In this document: positions 28,712-37,602 of the stretch, piece after piece
Layout: each line of letters starts with the position of its first letter
How positions within the stretch are numbered: the first letter of the stretch is position 1
Origin: Gammaproteobacteria bacterium
GTDB taxonomy: Bacteria; Pseudomonadota; Gammaproteobacteria; Steroidobacterales; Foliamicaceae
Direction of reading: 5' to 3'
DNA: 64,000 nt
Assembly (NCBI GenBank): GCA_009844425.1
Contig: VYBN01000013.1
Span: 1-64,000, forward strand
The notes under the pieces: generated by a model
Told to the model about the DNA's origin: nothing
Database searches by the model: none
The model's input: only the letters and a program-made list of their open reading frames with translations
Position numbers and translations under genes: made by a program

Positions 28712-29457
28712 GCGCCCACCGCCACCACGTCGCGCACCCAGCGGGCGCCGCGCTCGCGCAACAGCACTTCCGCGCGCGCCCGGGTCAGCGTGACCGCAAG
28801 GGAAAACAGCACCGCCCCCACTATCATGACCAGCAGGGGCCAAAGCATATCCCAGGTGATCGCCGGCGCCGCCAGGCGGGAAATGGTCGGGCCCTGGTGC
28901 AGGCTGCTCCACCATTCCACCGAGAACTTGATGATCGGCAGGTTCACGACGCCCACCACCGCAAGAATGCCGGCCGCGCGGTCCGCGGTCGAACGCTCTT
29001 CCAGCGAGGCATGCAGCAGCATGTAGCCCAGGTAAAGGAAGAACATCACGAGCACCGAGGTCAGCCGGGCATCGCCCCAACTCCAGTAGGCGCCCCACAT
29101 GGGCTTGCCCCACAGCATGCCGGTAGCCAGCGCCAGCCCGGTAAACGCCAGGCCCACCGGCGCCGCGGCCGCCGAGATGGCATAGGCCAGCTTCATCCGC
29201 CAGACGAGTCCGATCGCCGAACCGATCGCCATCAGCGCATAGAGTTGCATCGCGAGATAGGCGGCCGGCACGTGGAAATAGATGATGCGGTAGGCATCGC
29301 CCTGCTGGTAGTCGGGCGGCGCCAGCAGCAATCCGCCGAAAGCCCCGACCGCGATGGCCGCAAGGCCGGACCACAGCATCCAGGGCTCGATGCGCCCCGC
29401 AATCCGGTAGAAATGGGGCGGCGAAGCCAGCTTGTGCAGCCAGTTGGGAAGTCGCAT
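28708..29457 (-). CDS. ccmC: Haem exporter/transfer protein CcmC
   Basis: 249 residues with six helices, a tryptophan-rich loop WGAYWSWGDARLTS (one Gly more than the common WGTWWVWDARLTS form), NLPIIKFSVEWWSSLHQG and flanking His ligands. It loads haem onto CcmE. Confidence 0.92.
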   Translation of the reverse strand: MRLPNWLHKLASPPHFYRIAGRIEPWMLWSGLAAIAVGAFGGLLLAPPDYQQGDAYRIIYFHVPAAYLAMQLYALMAIGSAIGLVWRMKLAYAISAAAAPVGLAFTGLALATGMLWGKPMWGAYWSWGDARLTSVLVMFFLYLGYMLLHASLEERSTADRAAGILAVVGVVNLPIIKFSVEWWSSLHQGPTISRLAAPAITWDMLWPLLVMIVGAVLFSLAVTLTRARAEVLLRERGARWVRDVVAVGA

Positions 29458-29525
29458 CTTGGGCAGCCGGACGGGTTCGGGATCAGGCGAAGTTCAGCCC
29501 CTTATTTTAGCGTGTGGACTGCGAC

Positions 29526-29587
29526 GGCGGGACACCCTGGGAGCGAAGGCGTCTCGCCTTCCCGGAGGGTGAGACGCCCTCCCCCCA
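29526..29587. repeat. Palindromic repeat family A, copy 3
   Basis: The double hairpin GAAGGCG-TCT-CGCCTTC plus GAGGGTG-AGA-CGCCCTC with GGGAGC before it. It fills the 131-bp gap between ccmB and ccmC, a point where the operon would otherwise be tightly packed, so it is probably an insertion. Confidence 0.75.
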
Positions 29588-29588
29588 A

Positions 29589-30254
29589 TCAGTTTGCAGT
29601 TGCCCGGAGCGCGGCGCCCGCGGCCCAGGGCAAAAGCCCCACGGCCACAAGCAGGAACGCTCCGAGCATCATCAGCGGCGCGCCAGCCGGAAGGCCGTCC
29701 ACCGCCAGCTCCGTTCCGCGCACGCCGAACAGCAATACCGGCAATGACAGCGGCAGGACCAGCAACGCCAGCAACCCCACACCGCGGCGCAGTCCCGCGG
29801 TCAGCGCGGCGGCCACGGCCGCCAGCAGGATCAGCGCCGGCGTCCCCAGCGCCAGCGTTGCCGGCAGGACCAGCAACGCCATCCCCTCCATTCCGTAGCT
29901 GGCGGCCAGTAACGGCGAAAGAATCACCAGCGGCAGTCCGAAAACGCACCAGTTGGCGCCCGCCTTCGCCAGCGCCAGCCAGGCCGGATCGACGGTGCTC
30001 AAGAGCATCAGGTCCAGCGTCCCGTCGTCCCGGTCCGGCTGAAACAACAGCGGCATTGCCAGGAGCATCGAAAGAAAAGCCACCACCCAGATCACGCCCG
30101 CGCCCCACTGCGCAAGCAGCTCTGGCTCAAGTCCCGCGACGATCGAAAACAGCGAAGTGGAAATAAGGAAAAATGCTATATTTATAATGATATGTATCCA
30201 TTTCTTGAAGTAGATCAAGAATTCATGCTGCAGCACGATCAGCCAGATTCTCAT
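29589..30254 (-). CDS. ccmB: Haem exporter permease CcmB
   Basis: 221 residues, six helices, with LLFQPDRDDGTLDLML typical of CcmB. The ATG at 30254 overlaps the ccmA stop. Works with CcmA as the ABC-type complex that frees holo-CcmE. Confidence 0.92.
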   Translation of the reverse strand: MRIWLIVLQHEFLIYFKKWIHIIINIAFFLISTSLFSIVAGLEPELLAQWGAGVIWVVAFLSMLLAMPLLFQPDRDDGTLDLMLLSTVDPAWLALAKAGANWCVFGLPLVILSPLLAASYGMEGMALLVLPATLALGTPALILLAAVAAALTAGLRRGVGLLALLVLPLSLPVLLFGVRGTELAVDGLPAGAPLMMLGAFLLVAVGLLPWAAGAALRATAN

Positions 30255-30865
30255 CGCCCCACCCCAAGAAACAATTGCGCGACCGGCCCCGGGAAATCCC
30301 AATCCACACGATGACCCGCAAGCACCGCGCATCCGCCTCCGTCGAGATGCGAGCCAAGTTCCTGCTGCAGCCACTCCCTGCCCTGCGCGTCCAGGTTGGC
30401 GTCCGGCTCGTCCAGCAGCCAGAGAGGCGGATTTGCCCCGATCAACCCGGCCAGCGCCAGACGCCGGCGTTGTCCGTATGACAGTTGCGAGGCAGCCCGC
30501 TCCTCCAATCCGCTCAGGCCCGCCTTCTCAAGCAGTTCGTCTTCCAATCCCGTAGAGCCGGCCAACCGCAGCGTAAAGGCCAGGTTCCGGCGCAGGCTCA
30601 ACTCACCCTTGACTCCGTCCTTGTGCCCCAGCCATCCCAGGCTACGAAGATATCGTGCCGGGTCGCTCTGAAACGGGACTCCGTTCAGCTCGACAGTTCC
30701 CGATTCCAGCGGCAGCAGGCCCGCCAGGGCGCGCAACAGGGAGGTCTTGCCAGAACCGTTCGGTCCCTTCAACAGCAACAGTGCACCCGGCGCGAGGCTG
30801 AAGGACAGTTCGTGGAAGAGGCGCCGTTCCCCGCGCCAGAGAGTCAGCCCCTGCGCCGCAAGCAT
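30251..30865 (-). CDS. ccmA: Haem exporter ATP-binding protein CcmA
   Basis: 204-residue ABC ATPase with Walker A GPNGSGKTS, signature LSYGQRRRLALA, Walker B LWLLDEPDANLD and a switch His in LAGHR. First gene of the ccm operon, directly after a minus-strand oxidoreductase gene 8 bp upstream, which may share its promoter. Confidence 0.93.
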   Translation of the reverse strand: MLAAQGLTLWRGERRLFHELSFSLAPGALLLLKGPNGSGKTSLLRALAGLLPLESGTVELNGVPFQSDPARYLRSLGWLGHKDGVKGELSLRRNLAFTLRLAGSTGLEDELLEKAGLSGLEERAASQLSYGQRRRLALAGLIGANPPLWLLDEPDANLDAQGREWLQQELGSHLDGGGCAVLAGHRVDWDFPGPVAQLFLGVGR

Positions 30866-30873
30866 GGTCGCTT

Positions 30874-31881
30874 CTAGCCGATTCTCACCAGCAGCTTGCC
30901 GAAATGCTCGCCGCGGGCGATCGACCCGATGGCCTCCGGGCCTTCCGGCAGGGAATACTCGCGGTCGATCACGGCGGCAATGCCATGCTTGACCAGGTGT
31001 GCGCTCAGCGCCCGGTGGTCGTCGCGCGCGCCGACCGTAATTCCATGAATTCCGGCGCATTTTCCGATCAGGGCCATCGCGTTCAATTCGGCGCTGACAC
31101 CACCCAGCGCTCCCAGGACTCCGATCGAGCCGCCAAGCCCCAGGGCCTGCAGCGACTGGCCCAGCGTGCCCATGCCGCCGGTCTCCACCACCACGTCCAC
31201 GCCGCCCCCGGCGCGCTGGAAGGCTTCCGCTCCCCACTCGGGCGTCTGCTGGTAATTGATCGTTTCGTCCGCGCCCAGTTCCCTGGCGCGCTCCAGCTTC
31301 TCGTCGCTGGAGGAAGTGATGACCGCGGTCGCCCCGAAGGCCTTCGCGATCTGCAGGGCGAAGATGGATACTCCACCGGTGCCCAGCAGCAAAACCCTGG
31401 AGTCCGGCCCCACCGGACCGCCGCAATGCAGCGCGGTCCAGGCGGTCACGCCCGCGCAGGCCAGCGACGCCGCCGTTTCGATGGTCATTTCGTCAGGCAC
31501 GGGCAGCAATGCCGATTGCGGAAACACCCCCAGTTCGGTAAGCGCGCCGGGCGCCTCGCATCCGGTGGTGCGGGTACGAACGCCGGGTCGCACCGGCTGC
31601 GTCTCCCAGTCCTGCCAGAACACCGTCATGACGCGGTCCCCCGGCTGAATATCCGTGACGTCGGAGCCGACCGATTCGACCTCCCCTGCCCCGTCGGACA
31701 GCGGTATCAGCGGGTATTCCTTGCCGCCGCCGTAGATGCCGGCGCAGATCATGAAGTCCCGGTAGTTGATCGCCGCTGCCTGCATACGCACACGCACCTC
31801 GCCCGGCCCGGGCTCCGGCGCCGCGGCCGAAACGACCTCCAGTTTCTCCAGGCCGGACGCCGTCAACTGCACGCACTTCAT
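30874..31881 (-). CDS. Zinc-free MDR superfamily oxidoreductase (quinone oxidoreductase-like)
   Basis: 335 residues from ATG 31881, preceded by AAGGAGAAAACT. A GroES-like N-domain with NYRDFMICAG and a Rossmann domain with LLLGTGGVSIFALQIAKAFGA. The structural-zinc cysteines of alcohol dehydrogenases are absent, which points to a quinone/enone reductase or related NADPH oxidoreductase. Substrate unknown. It precedes ccmA on the same strand with an 8-bp gap. Confidence 0.8.
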   Translation of the reverse strand: MKCVQLTASGLEKLEVVSAAAPEPGPGEVRVRMQAAAINYRDFMICAGIYGGGKEYPLIPLSDGAGEVESVGSDVTDIQPGDRVMTVFWQDWETQPVRPGVRTRTTGCEAPGALTELGVFPQSALLPVPDEMTIETAASLACAGVTAWTALHCGGPVGPDSRVLLLGTGGVSIFALQIAKAFGATAVITSSSDEKLERARELGADETINYQQTPEWGAEAFQRAGGGVDVVVETGGMGTLGQSLQALGLGGSIGVLGALGGVSAELNAMALIGKCAGIHGITVGARDDHRALSAHLVKHGIAAVIDREYSLPEGPEAIGSIARGEHFGKLLVRIG

Positions 31882-32063
31882 AGTTTTCTCCTTCGCAAAG
31901 TCCAAAAAGAATCGCTGCTGAAGGGCGGATTTTGCCCCATTTCCGTCAAAAAGGGATTTCCATGGACTGACCGTGCCGTCTTGCCGCCGGCACTAGCCAA
32001 CAGCGCCGATTCTGTATAGCCTTAGTGCACAGGGGATACACGCATTGACCGGGGACCGCGAAC

Positions 32064-33188
32064 ATGCAGAAACCGACACTGAAGGACGTTTACCGCCCCA
32101 CCCATGACGAGGGGGCCAGGCACGCATTCGTAGGCGCATTGAAAGGTTACCTGAACGGCCCGCTGGAAGCGCGCCTTGCGGGTCACTACGAGGAAAGCCT
32201 CAAACCCGCATTCGTCGAGGCGCGCGGGCGCGAACCGGAGAACCGCGCCGAGGGAACCGAGGCGTTTCGCGAGGACCACCTGTACCAGCTTTGGGGCAGC
32301 TCGGTGTTCACCTCCCAGAATCTGATGTGGGAGACAGTGGGCGAGACCTGTGATCGGCTGCTGCCGGACTTTGAAGCGCGCCGACAGCAACTGGCGAACC
32401 GGGAATCGCACGGCCGTCTCGAAATCGAGGAAGGATTCGTCCCCCCGGATCCCATCCGCCGAGTGGAAATACACCGCCAGCCGGGCGGCTATTTCGGGCA
32501 ATCGGGCGATACCAGCCTGCGCCTGGGCATGGACTACATGGGCACGGGCGAGCTCTATCGCGCCGCTAAGGGCCTGTCCGAAGGCGACGAGGTCGGCGAC
32601 CCGGGAATGGGCAAGTACGTCCTCGGCGCGCTCGGGCGCCGGTTTCCCGATGTCGATCCCGGTTCCGTGCTCGACATGGGCTGCGGCGTCGGCGTCCACA
32701 CCATTGCCTACAAGCAGGCATTCCCCGATGCGGACGTCTGGGGCGTGGACCTGTCCGCGCCTTTCCTCCGGTTCGCCCATGTCTGGGCCGAGGACAAGGG
32801 ACTGGCGATCAACTACCGCCAGGCGTGCGCAAGCGATACCGGTTTCGCCGACGGCAAGTTCGACCTGATCGTCTCGCACATCATGTTCCACGAAACCTGG
32901 CATGACGTGCTGGCCGGCATCATGGCCGAAGCCCACCGCCTGCTGGCGCCCGGCGGCATCTTCCTGAACGCCGACGTTCCCTATCAACCCGAGCGGTTGA
33001 CGATGACCAAGCAGGTCACCAACCACTGGCAGGTGGTCAACAACGGCGAACCGTTCTGGACCGGCTTTGCCGACACCGATGTACGGCAGGCCCTGATCGA
33101 CGGCGGCTTCGACCCGCAGCAGGTCTTCGCCGAATACGATCCCCTGGGTTCGGGCCAGTACTTCATATTCGGAGGGGTGAAGGCGTGA
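32064..33188 (+). CDS. SAM-dependent methyltransferase, class I
   Basis: 374 residues. The C-terminal half has the SAM-binding motif VLDMGCGVGVHT near residue 208, then DLSAPFLRFA and HRLLAPGGIF. The N-terminal ~190 residues are not recognised and may form a substrate domain. Divergent from the MDR gene across about 180 bp. A small gene overlaps its end by GTGA. Substrate unknown. Confidence 0.75.
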   Translation: MQKPTLKDVYRPTHDEGARHAFVGALKGYLNGPLEARLAGHYEESLKPAFVEARGREPENRAEGTEAFREDHLYQLWGSSVFTSQNLMWETVGETCDRLLPDFEARRQQLANRESHGRLEIEEGFVPPDPIRRVEIHRQPGGYFGQSGDTSLRLGMDYMGTGELYRAAKGLSEGDEVGDPGMGKYVLGALGRRFPDVDPGSVLDMGCGVGVHTIAYKQAFPDADVWGVDLSAPFLRFAHVWAEDKGLAINYRQACASDTGFADGKFDLIVSHIMFHETWHDVLAGIMAEAHRLLAPGGIFLNADVPYQPERLTMTKQVTNHWQVVNNGEPFWTGFADTDVRQALIDGGFDPQQVFAEYDPLGSGQYFIFGGVKA

Positions 33189-33469
33189 CGACAACCCCCG
33201 GCGACGATGCCGCGCGGCCCCACAAGCTGCCGCGCCCGCGCCAGATCCAGGAACTGAACCCCGATCAGCTGGTAGCGGTCATCTGGCGGCTGGCGATGGA
33301 AATCTGCGTGCTGCGCGACCGGCTCGGCACGCACGAAGCGCTGCTCTACGAGACCGGCTTCATTTCGCAGAAGGCGATTGACAGCCATTCGCCTTCACAG
33401 GACGAAACGGCCGCCCGCCTCAAGGCCCGCACCGAACTGATCGAGAACATCATCAACGACCTGAGCTAG
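33185..33469 (+). CDS. Small conserved-looking protein coupled to the methyltransferase
   Basis: 94 residues from a GTG overlapping the methyltransferase stop. Predicted helical, with ALLYETGFISQKAIDSH and a charged C-terminal helix; no membrane segment. The overlap suggests it works with, or stabilises, the methyltransferase. No family recognised. Confidence 0.55.
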   Translation: MTTTPGDDAARPHKLPRPRQIQELNPDQLVAVIWRLAMEICVLRDRLGTHEALLYETGFISQKAIDSHSPSQDETAARLKARTELIENIINDLS

Positions 33470-33482
33470 CCCGAAACGGCAT

Positions 33483-33746
33483 AGTGCCGTGTCAAGCTCA
33501 TATTGTCGCATCAGAGCGGGCGTAGCGTGTCCCTGCAAGGCGCAGTCCGCAGGGAATACTGCCTGTATTTCCAAGGGCTGCAACGCCGCTGGGGCGCGCT
33601 ACGCACGCTCCCGGAGGGCGCGTCTCCCCTGGCCCGTGGCGGCGTTGCGCCCCTGGGCAATGGGAGGCGCCATTCCCGGCGGGACGCGCCTTGCCACGAA
33701 CCAGGGGAGACGCGCTGATGCGACAATATGAGCTTGACACGGCACT
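33483..33746. repeat. 264-bp nested palindromic element with perfect 32-bp inverted ends
   Basis: Bases 33483-33514 and 33715-33746 are perfect inverted repeats (AGTGCCGTGTCAAGCTCATA at the left end). Inside, GCGCGTCTCCCCTGG near 33619 pairs with CCAGGGGAGACGCGC at 33700-33714, and smaller stems such as TCCCTGC/GCAGGGA occur. No gene and no clear target-site duplication is seen. It ends 12 bp before the start of the next gene. Confidence 0.8.
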
Positions 33747-33757
33747 TGGAGGAAGCC

Positions 33758-34636
33758 ATGTGCGATGACCGGACATACAGGGAATCCCGCAAGTATCTGA
33801 ACAAAAGGAACGAGCTGAGCCGGCGCAGGTTCAACGCGCTTTCGGCCGGGGCCGGGCTGGCGATGCTGCTGCCACGGGCGGCGGACGCGCAGGAGGTCAC
33901 CGAACAGGACGTCGAAGTCACCACGCCCGACGGCGTCGCGGACTGCTACTTCGTGCATCCGACGTCCGGCCGCCATCCCGGTGTCCTCGTGTGGCCGGAC
34001 ATCCTGGGCCTGCGGCCGGCGTTCAGGCAAATGGGCCGGCGGCTCGCCGAGTCGGGCTACTCGGTCCTCGTGGTCAATCCCTTCTACCGCTCGGCGCGGG
34101 CGCCGGTCGTGCCCGAAGGCGCGACCTTTCAGGACGAGTCGGTCAGGAACACGGTATTTCCGCTCTATCAACAGCTCAGCGCCGAAACCCACATCACCGA
34201 CGCGCGGGCCTTTGTCGATTTCCTCGACGCCCAGGAGGCCGTCGATCCGGACCGCAGCATGGGCACCACCGGTTACTGCATGGGCGGCCCGATGACGATG
34301 CGCACCGCCTGGGCGCGCTCCGACCGTATCGGCGCCGGCGCCTCCTTCCATGGAGGCGGACTCGTGACCGACCGGCCGGACAGCCCTCATCTTCTCGTCT
34401 CGGAAATGAACGCGCACTACCTGTTCGCCGTCGCCGAGAACGACGACGAAAACGATCCCGAAGCGAAGAACGTGCTGCGCGAAACCTTCGCGGCCGCTGG
34501 ACTTCCCGCTGAAATCGAGGTCTATGAGGGGGCGCTGCATGGCTGGTGCCCGCCGGATTCTTCGGTCTACAACGAGGCGCAGGCCGAACGGGCCTGGAGC
34601 CGGCTGCTCGTCCTGTTCGAAACCGCGCTCGCCTGA
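33758..34636 (+). CDS. Tat-exported dienelactone hydrolase family protein
   Basis: 292 residues from ATG 33758, preceded by TTGGAGGAAG; an earlier in-frame ATG at 33728 lies inside the inverted repeat and is less likely. A Tat leader (LSRRRFNALSAGAG) precedes an alpha/beta hydrolase with nucleophile Cys in GYCMGGPMT and a late His in GALHGW, the Cys-Asp-His triad of dienelactone hydrolases. Export to the periplasm is unusual for a ring-cleavage enzyme; it may act on esters or lactones from outside. Confidence 0.8.
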   Translation: MCDDRTYRESRKYLNKRNELSRRRFNALSAGAGLAMLLPRAADAQEVTEQDVEVTTPDGVADCYFVHPTSGRHPGVLVWPDILGLRPAFRQMGRRLAESGYSVLVVNPFYRSARAPVVPEGATFQDESVRNTVFPLYQQLSAETHITDARAFVDFLDAQEAVDPDRSMGTTGYCMGGPMTMRTAWARSDRIGAGASFHGGGLVTDRPDSPHLLVSEMNAHYLFAVAENDDENDPEAKNVLRETFAAAGLPAEIEVYEGALHGWCPPDSSVYNEAQAERAWSRLLVLFETALA

Positions 34637-34709
34637 CGCGGCCCCGGTCCCGGCGGGACGCCGGGCGAAAAGAGGAAGAGCAGATGCCTTTCAGGGAGAC
34701 AAGCGCGCG

Positions 34710-36309
34710 GTGAACACGGATCCAATCCGCTTGCCTCTGATTCTGTTGTCCGCTCTGCTGACCCTCGGCGGTTGCGGAGAATCCACGAACACGCCGAGCG
34801 GCGCGCCCGGCTTCGACATTCTGCTCCTCAACGGCTCGGTTTATCGAGGCGGCGCAGGAAGGGCCTTCGAGTCCGTCGATGTCGGCATTCGCAACGGCGA
34901 AATCGCCTACATCGGAAATGCTCACGCCGACGGGGTCGATGCCCGGCGGCGCCTCGATGCAACGGGCCTCATCGTGGCGCCGGGATTCATCGATCCGCAC
35001 ACACATGCGCTCAACGAGCTGCGCAGTGCGACGGCGAACAGCAATCTGAACTACCTGATGCAGGGCGTTACGACGGTTTTCACGGGTAACGACGGTGAAG
35101 GTCCCGCCTCGCTCGAGGAGACGATCGAGCATCTGAACTCCAACGGCATCGGTACCAATGCGGCCTTGTACGTCGGCCACGGCAGCCTTCGCAACAGCGT
35201 GATGGGGGGCGCATACCGGGCGCCGACCGCAGAGGAACTCGAGCAAATGAAGAGCCTCGTCGCCAATGCAATGGAAAGCGGTGCGCTGGGCCTGTCGACC
35301 GGGCTCTATTACGTGCCGGGCTACTTCGCCGGCACGGACGAAGTCATTGCGCTCGCGCGGGTGGCGGCCGAGTACGGCGGCATCTACGACACTCATCTGC
35401 GCGATGAGAGCACCTACAACATTGGATTGATTGCCGCGATCGACGAAGCGCTGCGCATCGGACGCGAAGCGCGGATTCCCGTCAACATTGCGCACATCAA
35501 GGCTCTCGGCGTCGACGTCTGGGGCGAAAGCGCCAGGGTCATCGAACGGATAGAGCAGGCGCGAAAAGCCGGGCAACGGGTCACGGCGGACCAGTATCCA
35601 TGGCCGGCGTCGGGCACTCATCTGCGCAACACGCTGCTCCCCCGGGCCGTTCTGGCCGGCGCCGGAACGGATTACTTCGAGCGGCTTCGGGCCCCCCGGA
35701 TCCTGGCGAAAATCCGTCCGGAGATGCAGGAGAACCTGCGCCGCCGAGGGGGGGCCGGATTCGTTATTGATCATCGCGGCGGACAACCCGGATATCGTCG
35801 GCAGGACACTGGCCGAGATAGCAGGCGAACGCGGCGAGGACCCGATCGACACGGCCGTGGACATCATGACCGAAGGATCCACTCGAGTCGCGTCCTTCAA
35901 CATGCATGCCGATGACATCAGGGCCTTCATGCAGCAAGAGTGGGTCATGACCTCGTCCGACGGGACGGACGGCCATCCGCGCAAGTACGCAAGTTTTCCG
36001 AAAAAGTACAGGGACTACGTGCTCGGCGAGCAACTCCTCTCGCTCGAGGATTTTCTGTATCGCAGTTCAGGACTGACCGCGGAAACGTTCGGCCTCGCCG
36101 GGCGGGGACGGATCGAAATCGGATACGTGGCCGACGTTGTCGCGTTCGATCCGGAAACGTTTGCGCCGGTGGCGACGTTTGCGGCCTGGAACGAGTTGTC
36201 GGAAGGGCTCGTCTATTCCATCGTCAACGGTCAACTCGTCGTTGATAAAGGAAAGTACACGGGCATCCTTCCCGGGATCGTCTTGCGGAAGAGAAACGGC
36301 CGCAGCTAG
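34710..36309 (+). pseudogene. N-acyl-D-amino-acid deacylase (D-aminoacylase) family, frameshifted
   Basis: A lipoprotein leader (LLSALLTLGGC) from GTG 34710 opens an amidohydrolase with HTHA metal ligands in GFIDPHTHAL, STGLYYVPG, and HIKALGVDVWG. Reading continues to about 35747, where a run of seven G (35748-35754) shifts frame; removing one G restores a continuous protein through IIAADNPDIVGRTLAEIAG to the stop at 36309, including MTSSDGTDGHPRKY. Either a sequencing error, a recent mutation or a phase-variable tract. The intact product would be about 530 residues and hydrolyse N-acyl-D-amino acids or relatives. Confidence 0.8.
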
Positions 36310-36328
36310 CGTGCTTTCGTGCTTCCTC

Positions 36329-36428
36329 GCCTTTCGTTCATCCCCCTCCTCGTTGGAGTCGCCATCCTGGCTCGATTCTCGCTGTCCCTGCTTCAACGCT
36401 CCCACGAGGAGGGGGATGAACGAAAGGC
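36329..36428. repeat. Long hairpin repeat family B, copy 3
   Basis: Perfect 25-bp inverted arms (36329-36353 and 36404-36428) around a 50-bp core. The core read on the minus strand nearly equals that of copy 4 at 59292-59341 (GCAGGGACAGCGAGAATCGA and flanks). It lies between the convergent deacylase and LysR genes and could also act as a terminator. Confidence 0.85.
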
Positions 36429-36450
36429 TTCAGCTGGAGCCGCACGCGGC

Positions 36451-37344
36451 TCAGAGATCCAGGAACTCCCGCGTTCTGGTCTGCAGGTGTTCGACGAACT
36501 GCCGGGCAATCATGGACAGCGGCCGGGAGTCCGCGTGGATGACCGAAATCGGAAACCGGATCGCGGGCTTGAGGCGCCAGATCCTGACATCATCATGACC
36601 CGCCGACTGTGCCGTGATCTCGTCAATGATCGTAATCCCGGCTCCTTCGGCCACCAGCAATTTGCCCACATGGTAGGTATCGCAGGTAATGATTGTCTTG
36701 AATTCCGTGCTGCGGTCTTCCAGCCGCCTGGTCAGCATCTGCCCGAGAGGGCTCCTGCCGCTGAGTTTGATGAACGGTAGATTACCCAGATCCCTGATGT
36801 TCACGACCGGCTTGCCGGATATTTTCAAATGGACCGGCGCCAGCACGACAAACTCCGCTGTCGCAATTTCGTCGATCCCCAGACCCGGTTTCGGCGGCGG
36901 GGCAAACACCAGGCCGATGTCGATGCGCTGTTCCTCCAGAGCCAGCGCCATCTCCTCATAGTGAAGCGTTTCCACATCAAACGCCGTCTTCCCGTGAGCA
37001 AGCAGGAAAGACGCGATGGTGGATGGGAGCAACTGAAGGCCGAACGCCGGCGTGGCGGCAACACGAATCCGGGATTCGCCGGATGACTGGAGATTCCGCG
37101 CGAGGCGCCGAAGCTGCTCCATATCCTTGTACACGGTCGAAACGCTCTTGAACAGCCGATGCGCCTCGGGCGTGGGTATCAGCGCGCCCCGAACACGCTC
37201 GAACAGCGCATATCCCAGAACCTGTTCCGCGTGCGCCAGCACTTTGCTGACGGACGGCTGCGTGACATTGAGGATCTTGGCGGCGGCCGTTACGGAACCG
37301 CTTGAATAGACGGCGTGAAACACTTCGGCGTGGCGCAATCTCAT
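36451..37344 (-). CDS. LysR-family transcriptional regulator
   Basis: 297 residues with an N-terminal winged helix (SGSVTAAAKILNVTQPSVSKVLAHAEQVLG) and a LysR substrate domain. It is divergent from the TonB receptor gene at 37603 and is likely to control it, itself, or the peptide-related genes beyond. The effector is unknown. Confidence 0.88.
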   Translation of the reverse strand: MRLRHAEVFHAVYSSGSVTAAAKILNVTQPSVSKVLAHAEQVLGYALFERVRGALIPTPEAHRLFKSVSTVYKDMEQLRRLARNLQSSGESRIRVAATPAFGLQLLPSTIASFLLAHGKTAFDVETLHYEEMALALEEQRIDIGLVFAPPPKPGLGIDEIATAEFVVLAPVHLKISGKPVVNIRDLGNLPFIKLSGRSPLGQMLTRRLEDRSTEFKTIITCDTYHVGKLLVAEGAGITIIDEITAQSAGHDDVRIWRLKPAIRFPISVIHADSRPLSMIARQFVEHLQTRTREFLDL

Positions 37345-37353
37345 GGCAACCTG

Positions 37354-37368
37354 ATACTGAGCGTGTAT
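37354..37368. promoter_or_regulatory. Candidate LysR-type box (ATAC-N7-GTAT)
   Basis: A dyad ATACTGAGCGTGTAT with the T-N11-A pattern lies 9 bp upstream of the LysR gene start in the 258-bp divergent region before the TonB receptor. Position suits autoregulation. Such short dyads also arise by chance. The rest of 37369-37602 shows no gene. Confidence 0.3.
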
Positions 37369-37602
37369 TCCCGGAGGTTATACACGGCCTGATCGGCGTC
37401 TGCAAATATGCGGAACATTATCTTGGCCGGCAAACCCATCCGCGCAAGGCAATGGGCTCGAACATTACCCCCGGTTATATCCTGACTTTCGATTGGAATT
37501 TGCCAACGCCAGCCGCCTGGTTGATACTTGAGTGGCGCGATTCCGCATCAAATGAGCCCGACTGCGTAATCGCTCCAGAGCTGGAAACGCAGGGGAATAC
37601 TG

